Source of the DNA: an uncultured Bacteroidota bacterium
GTDB taxonomy: Bacteria; Bacteroidota; Bacteroidia; B-17B0; Aurantibacillaceae
Length of the DNA: 64,000 nt
Direction: 5' to 3'
NCBI GenBank assembly: GCA_937873155.1
Contig: CALMVZ010000036.1
Location: 1 to 64,000 of the forward strand
Shown here: positions 35,986 to 45,072 of the stretch, piece by piece
How the letters are laid out: every line of letters starts with the position of its first letter
How positions within the stretch are numbered: position 1 is the first letter of the stretch
Translations under genes and position numbers: made by a program
Notes under the pieces: model-generated
Databases searched by the model: none
What the model saw: the letters and a program-made list of their open reading frames with translations, nothing else
Told to the model about the DNA's origin: nothing

Positions 35986-36477
35986 ATGGCAAAACATACC
36001 TTACATAGCGATCCTGAAGAATTTAACTTCTTGTTGTTTGGTATTGCCTGTTCCGATAATCAATATGTTCTCGCCTCAACTATAAACGGAGCTTTAGGGA
36101 TTGACTTGCAGTTGAGTAATTATATTGATCTGAGTCATCGCATGGGAAAAGATTTTAAATTCTCATTCTTTAATTATTTGGATGAAGAATTCAATTTAGA
36201 ATACAATCTGATCCCAAACAAAAGTAATAATGTTGCTAAAGAAGGCAGCGATGCTAATACTGATGACCTTTTTTCTGCTTTTAATGAGAATGTGGATGAA
36301 AGCAGTCGTTTAATTCCTGAACTTACCAAAACAGATTTTCTCCTCTTAATTAAAGGGGATGAGCATTATAATTTTACTTACAAGATCACGGATGCGCTGA
36401 AAAAAATACCGGAGATCATTTCTTTACAGGAGATCATTCCTGATAAGTTAAGCAATAAGAATAATCTTATTTTTTAG
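35986..36477 (+). CDS. IPExxxVDY family protein
   Basis: It has 163 residues. This Bacteroidota family is named for a motif that here appears as LIPELTKTDFLLLIKGD, with VDY changed to TDF. Other blocks are EEFNFLLFGIACSDNQYVLAS, YFLDEEFNLEYNLIPNK-like sequence (here FNYLDEEFNLEYNLIPNK) and a C-terminal helix LKKIPEIISLQEIIP. The function is unknown. It starts 2 bp after the deacetylase stop, so it may be the last gene of that operon. Confidence 0.82.
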   Translation: MAKHTLHSDPEEFNFLLFGIACSDNQYVLASTINGALGIDLQLSNYIDLSHRMGKDFKFSFFNYLDEEFNLEYNLIPNKSNNVAKEGSDANTDDLFSAFNENVDESSRLIPELTKTDFLLLIKGDEHYNFTYKITDALKKIPEIISLQEIIPDKLSNKNNLIF

Positions 36478-36665
36478 GAACCGCTTCAAATAAATCAACA
36501 TTAAGGAACTATCCACTCTCTGAAATATCACCCATTTCGGGGTTTTGGTATTTTGTTCTTTAATCCTACAGTTATTTCACTCCTTCGGAGTTAAGGGCCA
36601 ATCCAAGGAATCCTGAAGGGCGGGGTTTCCGCTTAAATACTTTCTTTTGCCAATTTAAATTAACT
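36478..36665. other. intergenic DNA with REP-like hairpin
   Basis: It contains ACTCCTTCGGAGT (36579-36591), preceded by CACCCATTTCGGGGTTTTGG and followed by GGCGGGGTTTCCGC. These pieces resemble the dispersed hairpin families at 29350-29395 and 62206-62273. It lies between convergent genes and may also end transcription. Confidence 0.5.
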
Positions 36666-37055
36666 TCATTTCTTAACCCTGAATTTATTCAGCCATTTTT
36701 CGGCATCTTCTACTTTTTTAAAATAAGCTGCAGGTACAGGCGGTTTTCTTATTCTTAAAAAATAAAGATTAGCAAGTAATCGCTGAGTAGTGGAGTGAAT
36801 AATAAACGCTTCGGCTTCGATAAAATCCTTATGTGATCCTTTGGATAAATAAGTACTGGCTTCAGAAGTAATGCTGGTATATTTTCCCGTGATGCTGTAT
36901 ACTAATACTTTTGCATGTCTCTTGTGGGAGATCTTTTCAAGTACCGCGTGGTTTTCTTTGATATGGGAAATATCATACATGAACTCATCCTGGCAGATTA
37001 TCTCTACAAGACCGCTGTCGAGTTCCGTTATTTTTGAATGTCCCAGATCCGTCAT
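36666..37055 (-). CDS. STAS/SpoIIAA-like protein
   Basis: I prefer the Met at 37055 (MTDLGHSKITEL), giving about 129 residues. The longer frame from 37118 runs back into thiL and lacks family-like sequence. The body alternates strands and helices: GLVEIICQDEFMYD, VLVYSITGKYTSITSEA, EAEAFIIHSTTQRLLANLYF and KKVEDAEKWLNKF. This resembles the SpoIIAA/STAS-like proteins of Bacteroidota (DUF7793-type, from memory). No clear phosphorylatable Ser motif is seen. It closes the thiL operon, and its role is unknown. Confidence 0.7.
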   Translation of the reverse strand: MTDLGHSKITELDSGLVEIICQDEFMYDISHIKENHAVLEKISHKRHAKVLVYSITGKYTSITSEASTYLSKGSHKDFIEAEAFIIHSTTQRLLANLYFLRIRKPPVPAAYFKKVEDAEKWLNKFRVKK

Positions 37056-37093
37056 TTTCCTTTTAAAATTTAAGTTCCGGTGTAAGCAACATA

Positions 37094-38143
37094 CTATTTC
37101 TTCCTCAGCGCATCCCAACCCTGCGCCTGAAGTGGATGAGAACCTCCTGATTTAGTTACAAGGTTTGCTCCTGCTGTTTTGTTTGTTACATGTCCGATTA
37201 CAGTAAAATCCAATTGGTTCTTAACTTTATCGTAATCGGAAGTTGAAATAGTAAATAGTAATTCATAATCTTCGCCACCGCTTAATGCGCACATGGTCGG
37301 ATCTAAATTGAATTGACGCGCTGTATCATAAGTTTGCGGATCGATCGGAATTTTCTCTTCGTATAATTCGCAACCTACTTGTGATTGATCGCATAAATGT
37401 AAAATTTCAGAAGCTAAGCCATCACTGACATCGATCATTGATGTTGGTTTCATTTCTAAAGCTTCAAACAATTTAATAATATCTCTTCTTGCTTCAGGTT
37501 TTAACTGCCGTTCTAAAATATAATCTTTGCCTTCTAAGTCAGGCTGAATCTTTGGATTTTCTTTAAAAACTGCTTTTTCCCTCTCGAGAATTTGCAATCC
37601 CATATAAGCACCCCCAAGATCTCCGCTAACGCAAAGTAAATCCGATTCTTTTGCTGTATTCCGGTACACAACTTTATTTTTATCGCCTTCTCCTATCGCT
37701 GTAATGCTAATTACCAATCCGCTCAAAGAAGAAGTGGTATCGCCCCCGACAAGATCCACACCATACTTTTCGCAAGCCATTAACATGCCGGCGTATAATT
37801 CTTCGATCGATTCTAAACTAAAACGGTTCGACAAAGCAAAGCTCACCGTAATTTGTTTCGGCTGTCCGTTCATTGCGTAAATATCGCTCAGGTTAACCAC
37901 AACTGATTTGTATCCTAAGTGTTTTAAGGGAACATAAGTAAGATCAAAGTGGACGCCTTCCACTAACATATCTGTCGTTACCAGAGTTACTTTATCTCCT
38001 TCTGAATAATTAATTACGGCTGCATCATCCCCTACTCCTTTTATACTGGAAGGATTTTTTATTTCAATATGTTGTGTAAGATGTTTGATCAATCCAAACT
38101 CTCCTAATGAACTTAATTCTGTACGCGTACTATTCTCGAGCAT
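37094..38143 (-). CDS. thiL: thiamine-monophosphate kinase
   Basis: It phosphorylates thiamine monophosphate to the pyrophosphate cofactor. The 349 residues have the PurM-like fold motifs: KGVGDDAAVINYSE (metal Asp pair), TTDMLVEGVHFDL, SDIYAMNGQPKQI, GGDTTSS, SGDLGGAYMG, MIDVSDGLASEILHLC and SGGEDYELLFTIS. It begins 2 bp after the methyltransferase stop and is translated with it. Confidence 0.96.
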   Translation of the reverse strand: MLENSTRTELSSLGEFGLIKHLTQHIEIKNPSSIKGVGDDAAVINYSEGDKVTLVTTDMLVEGVHFDLTYVPLKHLGYKSVVVNLSDIYAMNGQPKQITVSFALSNRFSLESIEELYAGMLMACEKYGVDLVGGDTTSSLSGLVISITAIGEGDKNKVVYRNTAKESDLLCVSGDLGGAYMGLQILEREKAVFKENPKIQPDLEGKDYILERQLKPEARRDIIKLFEALEMKPTSMIDVSDGLASEILHLCDQSQVGCELYEEKIPIDPQTYDTARQFNLDPTMCALSGGEDYELLFTISTSDYDKVKNQLDFTVIGHVTNKTAGANLVTKSGGSHPLQAQGWDALRKK

Positions 38144-38145
38144 GT

Positions 38146-38829
38146 TTATTTTATTGCGTGTCCGTAAATTATATAATGCATGTTTCCTGGAAGAGAATTA
38201 AATCCGATTGAATCAACCTTTCCCAAAAAAGTTTTACTTCCTTCATTAAAACCAAAGGCTCCTAAAAAACCCGTGGTTCTTATTTCTGTTTTCGAAAAAA
38301 CACTCATGTACTTTTCGAAATCCGTTTTCTTCATGTAATTCCAGTCCTTCGCCCAATGCACGAAATTCCTTCTGAAGAACGAATGGAATTTTGTGGCTTT
38401 TAAATTCTCAGCAAATAAAAATAATCCTCCCGGCTTTAAAGCTTTATGGATCTTATGGATAGCATCCTCAATTCTTTCACTCTTTCCATCACGTCCTACT
38501 CCTCCCAAAACTGATTTTAAAATAATAATATCCATTTTATTCTCGTAAGGGATATCCACAGCATCAAAACTTTCGTAACTGATCTTCCCCTTGTAATTGA
38601 ATTGTTTGTGGTACTGAATTACTTCTTCACTCACAGGCCTTATATCATTACAAAGAACATTATGACCTTTGGATGCCAGCCATAAGCTTAAACCTCCCTT
38701 ATTCGCTCCTAATTCCATACATTCAAGCGTCTTGTTTGAATTCAGAACAGTTTCCCAGTATTTAAGTGCGCCCGACCAATTGTAGACATCCCATCCTAAA
38801 ATATCTTTTTCAGTCAGGTTTTTTGTCAT
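38146..38829 (-). CDS. class I SAM-dependent methyltransferase
   Basis: It has 227 residues. Motif I is CMELGANKGGLSLWLASKGH, followed by the acidic end of strand 2 in VLCNDIRPV, then DAVDIPYENKMDIIILKSVL (motif II) and ALKPGGLFLFAENL (motif III). It is a generic small-molecule type with unknown substrate. The start overlaps the aldehyde dehydrogenase stop by one base (TAATG). Confidence 0.88.
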   Translation of the reverse strand: MTKNLTEKDILGWDVYNWSGALKYWETVLNSNKTLECMELGANKGGLSLWLASKGHNVLCNDIRPVSEEVIQYHKQFNYKGKISYESFDAVDIPYENKMDIIILKSVLGGVGRDGKSERIEDAIHKIHKALKPGGLFLFAENLKATKFHSFFRRNFVHWAKDWNYMKKTDFEKYMSVFSKTEIRTTGFLGAFGFNEGSKTFLGKVDSIGFNSLPGNMHYIIYGHAIK

Positions 38830-40274
38830 TATTTCAATTTAATGCAAACGTTTTTTGGTTCAGTGAAGAAATCAAACGCTTCAAATCCGCCTTCTCTTCC
38901 AACTCCTGATGATTTAACACCCCCAAAAGGAGTTCTAAGATCCCGCAATAACCAACAATTGATCCAAACAATGCCTGCGTGAATTTCATTGGCGATACGA
39001 TGTGCTTTTGTAATATCCTGCGTCCAAACTGTTGATGCCAATCCGTAAACTGTTGAATTCGCCATCATCAATACTTCTTCTTCTTTATCGAATGGCATTA
39101 TAGTTACAACAGGGCCAAAAATTTCTTCCTGGTTCGTTCTGCAGCTGTGTGGTAATCCTTCTATGATAGTTGGTTCAATATAATAACCTTCTTTAAATTC
39201 ACCATCTAAAATTTTTCTGCTTCCTCCGCAAATAACTTTCCCGCCTTCCATTTTCGCAAGTTCGATATAACTGAGGATCTTTTCCATGTGCGACTTAGAA
39301 ACAACAGCTCCAATTTTTGTATTTGCATCCAATGGCGGACCAACAGTTAATTTTTTAGTGCGTTCAGCAAAATCATTTCTGAATTTCTCGTAAATACTTC
39401 TCTCTACAAAGATCCTTGATCCGCATAAACAAATTTGTCCCTGGTTCGAGAATGAAGAATGTAATGTGGTTGCCAGCATTTTTTCATAATCACAATCTGC
39501 GAAAATGATGTTTGGATTTTTTCCTCCTAATTCGAGGGATAACTTCTTGAACATTGGTGCGGCAATGCTTGCTATATGCGCGCCTGTTTTTGTTCCTCCT
39601 GTAAAGGAAATTAAGGGAACATCTTTATTCGATACAATGGCATTTCCAACTTTCGGACCTAAACCATGCACTATGTTTAAAACTCCTTTCGGTAAGCCTG
39701 CAGTGATACAAATTTCAGAAAGCAAATAGGCTGTCATCGGTGTTACTTCCGACGGTTTTGCAACAACAGTACAACCTGCAGCTAATGCCGGAGCGATCTT
39801 CCAGGTAAATAGATACAATGGTAAATTCCATGGTGAGATACAACCTGCAACACCAACAGGCTGACGTAAAGTATAATTGATAGCGGTATCTTCCATACTA
39901 TGCGTGTTTGCTGCGTAGTGAAGAATTCCCGTTGCATAGAAATTAAAATTAGCTGCAGCTCTTGGGATATCAACTGTTTTTGCGAGGTGTAATGGCTTGC
40001 CGTTATCAACGCTTTCAATTAAAGCGAGCTTCTCTAAATTATCTTCAATTAAAAAAGCAATACGCTGCAAGATACGCGCGCGTTTTTCTTTTGGTGTATT
40101 ACTCCACTCTTTGAATGCTGCTTTAGCAGCGGCAACGGCTAATTCAACATCACGTTCATCGCTATCCGGAATTAATGAATATGTTTTTCCTCTCGAAGGA
40201 TCAACGTTATCGATATATGCTTTACTTATTGGTTCAAGCAATTCGCCATTTATATAATTCCTGATCTTATCCAT
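38829..40274 (-). CDS. aldehyde dehydrogenase (ALDH superfamily)
   Basis: It oxidises an aldehyde to the acid with NAD(P). The 481 residues show the cofactor motif ISFTGGTKTG, catalytic Glu in SLELGGKNPNIIF, catalytic Cys in NQGQICLCGSRIF, and NEEIFGPVVTI-type sequence (NQEEIFGPVVTIMPF). The overall pattern is near 2-hydroxymuconate semialdehyde and betaine-type ALDHs, but the substrate cannot be read from sequence. It follows the SRPBCC gene by 8 bp. Confidence 0.93.
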   Translation of the reverse strand: MDKIRNYINGELLEPISKAYIDNVDPSRGKTYSLIPDSDERDVELAVAAAKAAFKEWSNTPKEKRARILQRIAFLIEDNLEKLALIESVDNGKPLHLAKTVDIPRAAANFNFYATGILHYAANTHSMEDTAINYTLRQPVGVAGCISPWNLPLYLFTWKIAPALAAGCTVVAKPSEVTPMTAYLLSEICITAGLPKGVLNIVHGLGPKVGNAIVSNKDVPLISFTGGTKTGAHIASIAAPMFKKLSLELGGKNPNIIFADCDYEKMLATTLHSSFSNQGQICLCGSRIFVERSIYEKFRNDFAERTKKLTVGPPLDANTKIGAVVSKSHMEKILSYIELAKMEGGKVICGGSRKILDGEFKEGYYIEPTIIEGLPHSCRTNQEEIFGPVVTIMPFDKEEEVLMMANSTVYGLASTVWTQDITKAHRIANEIHAGIVWINCWLLRDLRTPFGGVKSSGVGREGGFEAFDFFTEPKNVCIKLK

Positions 40275-40282
40275 TCCTGAAA

Positions 40283-40801
40283 TTACTTTTCACACATTTC
40301 TTTTAAATTCTTTAACCCTTGTTCGAATTGATGGCTTAAATTCTTATTGATCACCGGCCCCATTAATCTTGCCATTGGGTATGCTAATGGACCATGATTA
40401 TGCCACGTCACTTTTGTTGAACCATTATTAAGATCTTCAAACGTCCAGTTATCACTCGCTATAGACTTCCAGGGTTTAATGAATTCCAATTCAATATCTG
40501 CTTTATAAGGAGGGTTTAATGCTTTGATGGTTAAACTTCCCTGTCCGATCTTTTTTCCTTCCCATTCAAATTTATGCCCTGGTGTTTTAGGTGTTCCTGA
40601 AATGTTTGCTTTTGCGCCCGGTTCCATTTTTTGCCATGGATTCCAATCGCGGTAATTATTCAGATCAGCAACGTTGTTATAAACCCTATCAGGACTTGCA
40701 TTGATCACAATACTTTTTTCTATGGTGTACTTCCCCGGCATTAAAGCGGGAATTATAAAAAACAAACCAAGGATCACTATCAGGATATAAACTACTATCA
40801 T
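40283..40801 (-). CDS. SRPBCC (polyketide cyclase-like) protein
   Basis: It has 172 residues. One N-terminal membrane helix (VVYILIVILGLFFIIPALM) is followed by a START/SRPBCC fold with IEKSIVINASPDRVYNNVADLNNYRDWNPWQKM and STKVTWHNHGPLAYPMARL. Such proteins bind hydrophobic ligands in a deep pocket; the ligand is unknown. It heads the operon SRPBCC-ALDH-methyltransferase-thiL-STAS. Confidence 0.88.
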   Translation of the reverse strand: MIVVYILIVILGLFFIIPALMPGKYTIEKSIVINASPDRVYNNVADLNNYRDWNPWQKMEPGAKANISGTPKTPGHKFEWEGKKIGQGSLTIKALNPPYKADIELEFIKPWKSIASDNWTFEDLNNGSTKVTWHNHGPLAYPMARLMGPVINKNLSHQFEQGLKNLKEMCEK

Positions 40802-40825
40802 CTTCTTATTTTATAATTTGTGGTA

Positions 40826-40833
40826 CAAAGATA
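40826..40833 (-). promoter_or_regulatory. -7 box of the SRPBCC-thiL operon
   Basis: TATCTTTG on the minus strand is an exact TAnnTTTG match, 25 bp before the start codon. A TTTG about 21 bp further upstream may be the -33 element. Confidence 0.6.
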
Positions 40834-40856
40834 CTTATTGATGGTTCTTAAAGACA

Positions 40857-40890
40857 AAAAACCCCCCGATTAAGTCGGGGGGTTTTAATT
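40857..40890 (-). terminator. terminator of the act-cox operon
   Basis: The strong hairpin CCCCCCGA-CTTAA-TCGGGGGG type (AACCCCCCGACTTAATCGGG on the minus strand) is followed by a T run. It lies 3 bp after the stop of cytochrome oxidase subunit I. Confidence 0.88.
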
Positions 40891-40893
40891 TTT

Positions 40894-42717
40894 CTAGTGT
40901 TCGCCACCATCGTGCTCTCCGTCGGCCAGAGGAACTGTTTGCGGAACGAAATCTTCGTTTTGACCAGGCTTGCTGTAATCGTAAGCCCAACGGTGAACTA
41001 CCGGTAATTTACCTGGCCAGTTACCGTGGATATTAGCTACAGGAGTGGTCCACTCTAATGTATTTGAATTCCATGGGTTCTGAGGAGCTTTATCTCCACG
41101 GAAAATGCTATAGAAGAAGTTAAATAAGAATACTAATTGTCCTAACGCACCAATGATAGCGAATACGGTACAGATCTCGTTAATGTCAACTAAATTATCG
41201 AACATCGGGAAGTTGCTGTTTGTGTAGTAACGGCGCGGCACACCTGCAAGACCTAAGAAGTGTTGCGGGAAGAATACACCGTACGCAGCGATAAATGTGA
41301 TCCAAAAATGTAAGTAACCTAATTTCTTGTTCATCATGCGCAGGAACATTTTCGGGAACCAGTGGTAAACACCGGCGAACATACCGAAGATCGCAGATAG
41401 ACCCATTACAATGTGGAAGTGGGCTACTACGAAGTATGTATCATGTACGTTAATATCTAATGCAGAGTCAGCAAGGATGATCCCTGTAACACCACCGGAA
41501 ATAAATGAAGAAACTAATCCGATAGAGAATAACATCGCCGGCGTGTACTGCACATTACCTTTCCAGAGTGTTGTAATGTAGTTGAACGCTTTTACAGCGG
41601 AAGGAATTGCAATTAATAAAGTAGTGAATACGAATACGGATCCCAAGAACGGATTCATACCGGTCATGTACATATGATGACCCCACACAATGAACGATAA
41701 GAAACCGATCGCTAACATAGATCCGATCATCGCGCGGTATCCGAAGATCGGTTTACGTGCCATTGTTGAGATAACTTCAGAAGTGATACCTAATGCAGGT
41801 AATAATACGATGTATACCTCAGGGTGACCTAAGAACCAGAATAAGTGTTCGAATAAGATAGGGCTACCACCAACGTTATCTAAAGGACGACCGCCGATAT
41901 AGATATCCGATAAGTAGAAGCTTGTTCCCATACTACGATCGAAGATCAGTAATAAAGCACAAGAGAATAATACAGGGAAAGATAATACACCAAGGATAGC
42001 TGTAATTAAGAACGCCCAAACTGTTAATGGCATACGCGTCATTTTCATTCCTTTTGTACGTAAGTTGATAACTGTGATGATGTAGTTCAAACCTCCTAAT
42101 AAAGATGACACGATGAAGATCGCCATTGAAACTAACCACATGGTCATACCTAATTTAGAACCCGGCATTGCTTCCGGTAATGCGGAGAGCGGTGGGTAAA
42201 TTGTCCAACCACCTGATGCAGGACCATCTTCAATGAAACAAGAAGCTAACATGATCGCGCTTGATGCGAAGAAGAACCAGTATGATAACATGTTTAAGAA
42301 TCCTGATGCCATATCACGTGCTCCGATCTGGTAAGGGATTAATAAGTTAGCGAACGTTCCTGATAATCCTCCTGTTAATACCATGAACACCATGATAGTA
42401 CCGTGGATAGTTACTAACGCTAAATACATATTCGGATCAAGGATACCATCCTTCGCCCATTTATCACCAAGTAATGCATTCACAAAAGCGAATTTTTCAC
42501 CCGGCCACGCTAATTGCATACGGAAGATAACTGACATTGTCATCGCCACGCAAGCCATAATTACCGCAGTAATTAAGAACTGGCGGGAGATCATTTTGTG
42601 ATCCATACTGAAAATGTATTTGCTCACAAACGTCTCGTGGTGCTCGTCATGGTCGTGCGCGTGATCGTGGTGCGTCGCGTGCTCGTGTTCCAATGTTGCT
42701 GTGTGTTTAGTTCCCAT
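40894..42717 (-). CDS. ctaD: cytochrome c oxidase subunit I
   Basis: It is the haem-copper catalytic subunit that reduces O2 to water and pumps protons in the inner membrane. The 607 residues show 12 helices, the haem-Cu ligands HPEVYIVLLPALG (with the cross-linked Tyr), HHMYM and YFVVAHFHIVMG, and IVWGHHMYMTGM. The N-terminus carries a His-rich cytoplasmic tail (HEHATHHDHAHDHDEHHET). The C-terminus ends DGEHDGGEH. It is the last gene of the act-cox operon, just before a strong terminator. Confidence 0.97.
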   Translation of the reverse strand: MGTKHTATLEHEHATHHDHAHDHDEHHETFVSKYIFSMDHKMISRQFLITAVIMACVAMTMSVIFRMQLAWPGEKFAFVNALLGDKWAKDGILDPNMYLALVTIHGTIMVFMVLTGGLSGTFANLLIPYQIGARDMASGFLNMLSYWFFFASSAIMLASCFIEDGPASGGWTIYPPLSALPEAMPGSKLGMTMWLVSMAIFIVSSLLGGLNYIITVINLRTKGMKMTRMPLTVWAFLITAILGVLSFPVLFSCALLLIFDRSMGTSFYLSDIYIGGRPLDNVGGSPILFEHLFWFLGHPEVYIVLLPALGITSEVISTMARKPIFGYRAMIGSMLAIGFLSFIVWGHHMYMTGMNPFLGSVFVFTTLLIAIPSAVKAFNYITTLWKGNVQYTPAMLFSIGLVSSFISGGVTGIILADSALDINVHDTYFVVAHFHIVMGLSAIFGMFAGVYHWFPKMFLRMMNKKLGYLHFWITFIAAYGVFFPQHFLGLAGVPRRYYTNSNFPMFDNLVDINEICTVFAIIGALGQLVFLFNFFYSIFRGDKAPQNPWNSNTLEWTTPVANIHGNWPGKLPVVHRWAYDYSKPGQNEDFVPQTVPLADGEHDGGEH

Positions 42718-42745
42718 CTTGATATATATTAAATTTTTATATTAA

Positions 42746-43780
42746 TTATTTTGAAGCGACCTTTTTAAAAGTTGCCTGTTTAGCTAACCATGCGTTATAA
42801 TCTTTTTCACTTTCAACAACGATATTCATTTGCATACCGTAATGAGAAGCTCCGCAGATCTTGTTACATAATAATAAGTAATCGAACAGAACCGGCTCTT
42901 TTCCGAATTTTGCACGCTGATCATTGATGCCTTTCATCATTTGGATAACGTAAGGATCTTTACGCATTTCTTCAGTGGTTTTAACCGGCTTGAATTTAAA
43001 TGCTGTTACTAAGCCCGGAACGCAATTCATTTGTGCGCGGAAGTGCGGTAAGTAAGCAGAGTGGATCACATCACGTGAACGCATCAATAATTCAATTTCT
43101 CTTCCGATAGGGATATGGAATTCGTCCTTAACGATGATATCATCATTACAAAGAACATCATTGGTATCCAGGCCTACTGAGTTTCCGCCACTGATCTGAC
43201 GGTAATCAGTTGTTCCTAATTTTCCGTCTTTACCTGTGTAACGTGCGCTCCAGTCGAATTGTTTCGCATAAAGTTCGATGGTGATCTTATTCGGATCTTT
43301 TGCGTCATCCATAATCTCATTCCAGTATTTTAAACCGAAGATGATGATGAATGCTAGTGCAACAGCCGGAATGATCGTCCATAACATTTCTAATTTGTTA
43401 CTGTGTGCGAAAAAAGTTGCTTTATTGTTAGTGTTGCCACGGTATTTGTAAGCGAACCAGAAAAGAAAAAAATTTGTAATTAAGAAAACGGGGATAACAA
43501 TAAAGTTCATGTTAACATCCCATAACCAGTCTATTTTAAAACCATGTTCAGATGCAGACTCAGGAAGCGCTCTGTCTTTCCAACGAACCACTTGCCAGAA
43601 AAAGAAAGCAAAGAATGCGAACATGAAGATCAGCATGCCTTTACCCATTGTGTTATTATCGGAATTGGTCAATTCCCATTCTTTGGTTTTTTTCAAACCT
43701 CTTGACAATTCAATTATTCTTAATAATTGGTGGCCCGCAATTATCAGAAGTAGGATGGCTAACAGAACTAAAAGTTTCAT
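42746..43780 (-). CDS. ctaC: cytochrome c oxidase subunit II
   Basis: It carries the CuA electron-entry site. It has 344 residues with an extra pair of N-terminal helices before the usual two (KLEMLWTIIPAVALAFIIIFGL is the last). The periplasmic cupredoxin part has QFDWSARYTG, DVIHSAYLPHFRAQMNCVPG (the His ligand and proton-path residues) and the CuA motif CNKICGASHYGM. A loop of about 30 residues (TTEEMRKDPYVIQMMKGIND) is inserted before the CuA motif. Such long forms are typical of Bacteroidota. No haem-c domain is fused at the end. Confidence 0.95.
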   Translation of the reverse strand: MKLLVLLAILLLIIAGHQLLRIIELSRGLKKTKEWELTNSDNNTMGKGMLIFMFAFFAFFFWQVVRWKDRALPESASEHGFKIDWLWDVNMNFIVIPVFLITNFFLFWFAYKYRGNTNNKATFFAHSNKLEMLWTIIPAVALAFIIIFGLKYWNEIMDDAKDPNKITIELYAKQFDWSARYTGKDGKLGTTDYRQISGGNSVGLDTNDVLCNDDIIVKDEFHIPIGREIELLMRSRDVIHSAYLPHFRAQMNCVPGLVTAFKFKPVKTTEEMRKDPYVIQMMKGINDQRAKFGKEPVLFDYLLLCNKICGASHYGMQMNIVVESEKDYNAWLAKQATFKKVASK

Positions 43781-43831
43781 CTTATTTATTTTTAAATTCT
43801 TTTATAATTTAATTTCTCTTTTCTAATCTTA

Positions 43832-45049
43832 TTAAATTGAATGGTGCATGCTTTCCTGTAAGAACGGATGGTTCTTCACGCGAAGCGGTGCTTTGGTTAA
43901 TTGATTCAATACAACATAAATGAACAATCCTGCAAAAAATGCGAATGTTCCGAATTCCATCCAGCTGACACCTGTCCAGTGGTGACCAACTGTTCCCGGC
44001 ATTACGATCATGATCACATCTAAGAAGTGACCCGCTAAAATAATTGTACCAACAAAAATTAAGAAGAAGAAATTACGTTTGCTGTCGCGGCTCATTAACA
44101 TTACCATCGGGAACGCGAAGTTCACGAATAATACCGTCCACATTAAAGCTTTATAGCTTTCCCAGCGTGTTTGGAAATAAATTACCTCTTCAGGAATATC
44201 TGCATACCAGATCAACATGAACTGAGAGAAGTATAAGTATGTCCATAAGAAAGAGATCGCGAACATCCATTTACCCATATCATGTACTGTACTTTCAGTA
44301 ACGAAATCTAAGTAACCTAATTTCTTTAACCATACAACAAACATTGTAATTGTAACTAATGCGCTGATCCACATTCCGGAGAAAATATACCAGCCATATA
44401 ATGTAGAGAACCAGTGAATGTCGATACTTAATAACCAATCCCATGCAGACGTTGAAGATGTAACAGCGAAAACAACCATGAACCATGCCCCTAATTTTAC
44501 ATTCTTCCAGTGGTAGCTGCTATTCACATCGATATCTAATTTATCAGCGTTAAGAGAGTTCTGACGTAATTTCCAGGTAAACCAAACCCAGGCGATCATA
44601 TATAATGCAGTACGTATCCACCAGAATGCACCGAAATATCCCATTTTACCGGCGATGATCTCATCATGTGCAGCAGCTTCAGGATCCATCCAGGGATAGA
44701 TATGATGAACATGCGCCTGACCAAGAGCAAATAATATCAACATGATAATGATACCAAATGGCAAATACATAGTTACAGCCTCGATCACACGTTTAATTGT
44801 TGTTGACCAACCTGCTTCAGCAGCATACTGCAAGCCTAAAAAGAAAGATGCAGCCAATGCAATCGCCATAAAGAAAAAGGCACTTGCAAAGATATTTGCC
44901 CATGCTCGGTTGTTATGATAATGCTCATCACCTTCAACGTGATCCATCATGAACATGCAAATAATTGAGATCAAACCAATCCCCATTAAAAGGAAAGATG
45001 CCATTTTGGCTTTGGATGGGATGACGAATTGTAGTTTATCAGTATTCAT
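43832..45049 (-). CDS. actF: alternative complex III subunit ActF (NrfD-like)
   Basis: It is an integral membrane subunit of the quinol:cytochrome c oxidoreductase (alternative complex III). It has 405 residues and about ten helices, with WMDPEAAAHDEIIAGKMGYF and MWTVLFVNFAFPMVMLMSRDSKRN loops typical of ActF. ActF is related to ActC and is not known to carry a redox group. It is followed directly by cytochrome oxidase subunit II. Confidence 0.93.
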   Translation of the reverse strand: MNTDKLQFVIPSKAKMASFLLMGIGLISIICMFMMDHVEGDEHYHNNRAWANIFASAFFFMAIALAASFFLGLQYAAEAGWSTTIKRVIEAVTMYLPFGIIIMLILFALGQAHVHHIYPWMDPEAAAHDEIIAGKMGYFGAFWWIRTALYMIAWVWFTWKLRQNSLNADKLDIDVNSSYHWKNVKLGAWFMVVFAVTSSTSAWDWLLSIDIHWFSTLYGWYIFSGMWISALVTITMFVVWLKKLGYLDFVTESTVHDMGKWMFAISFLWTYLYFSQFMLIWYADIPEEVIYFQTRWESYKALMWTVLFVNFAFPMVMLMSRDSKRNFFFLIFVGTIILAGHFLDVIMIVMPGTVGHHWTGVSWMEFGTFAFFAGLFIYVVLNQLTKAPLRVKNHPFLQESMHHSI

Positions 45050-45072
45050 ATATTCTAATTTCTATGAATTAA

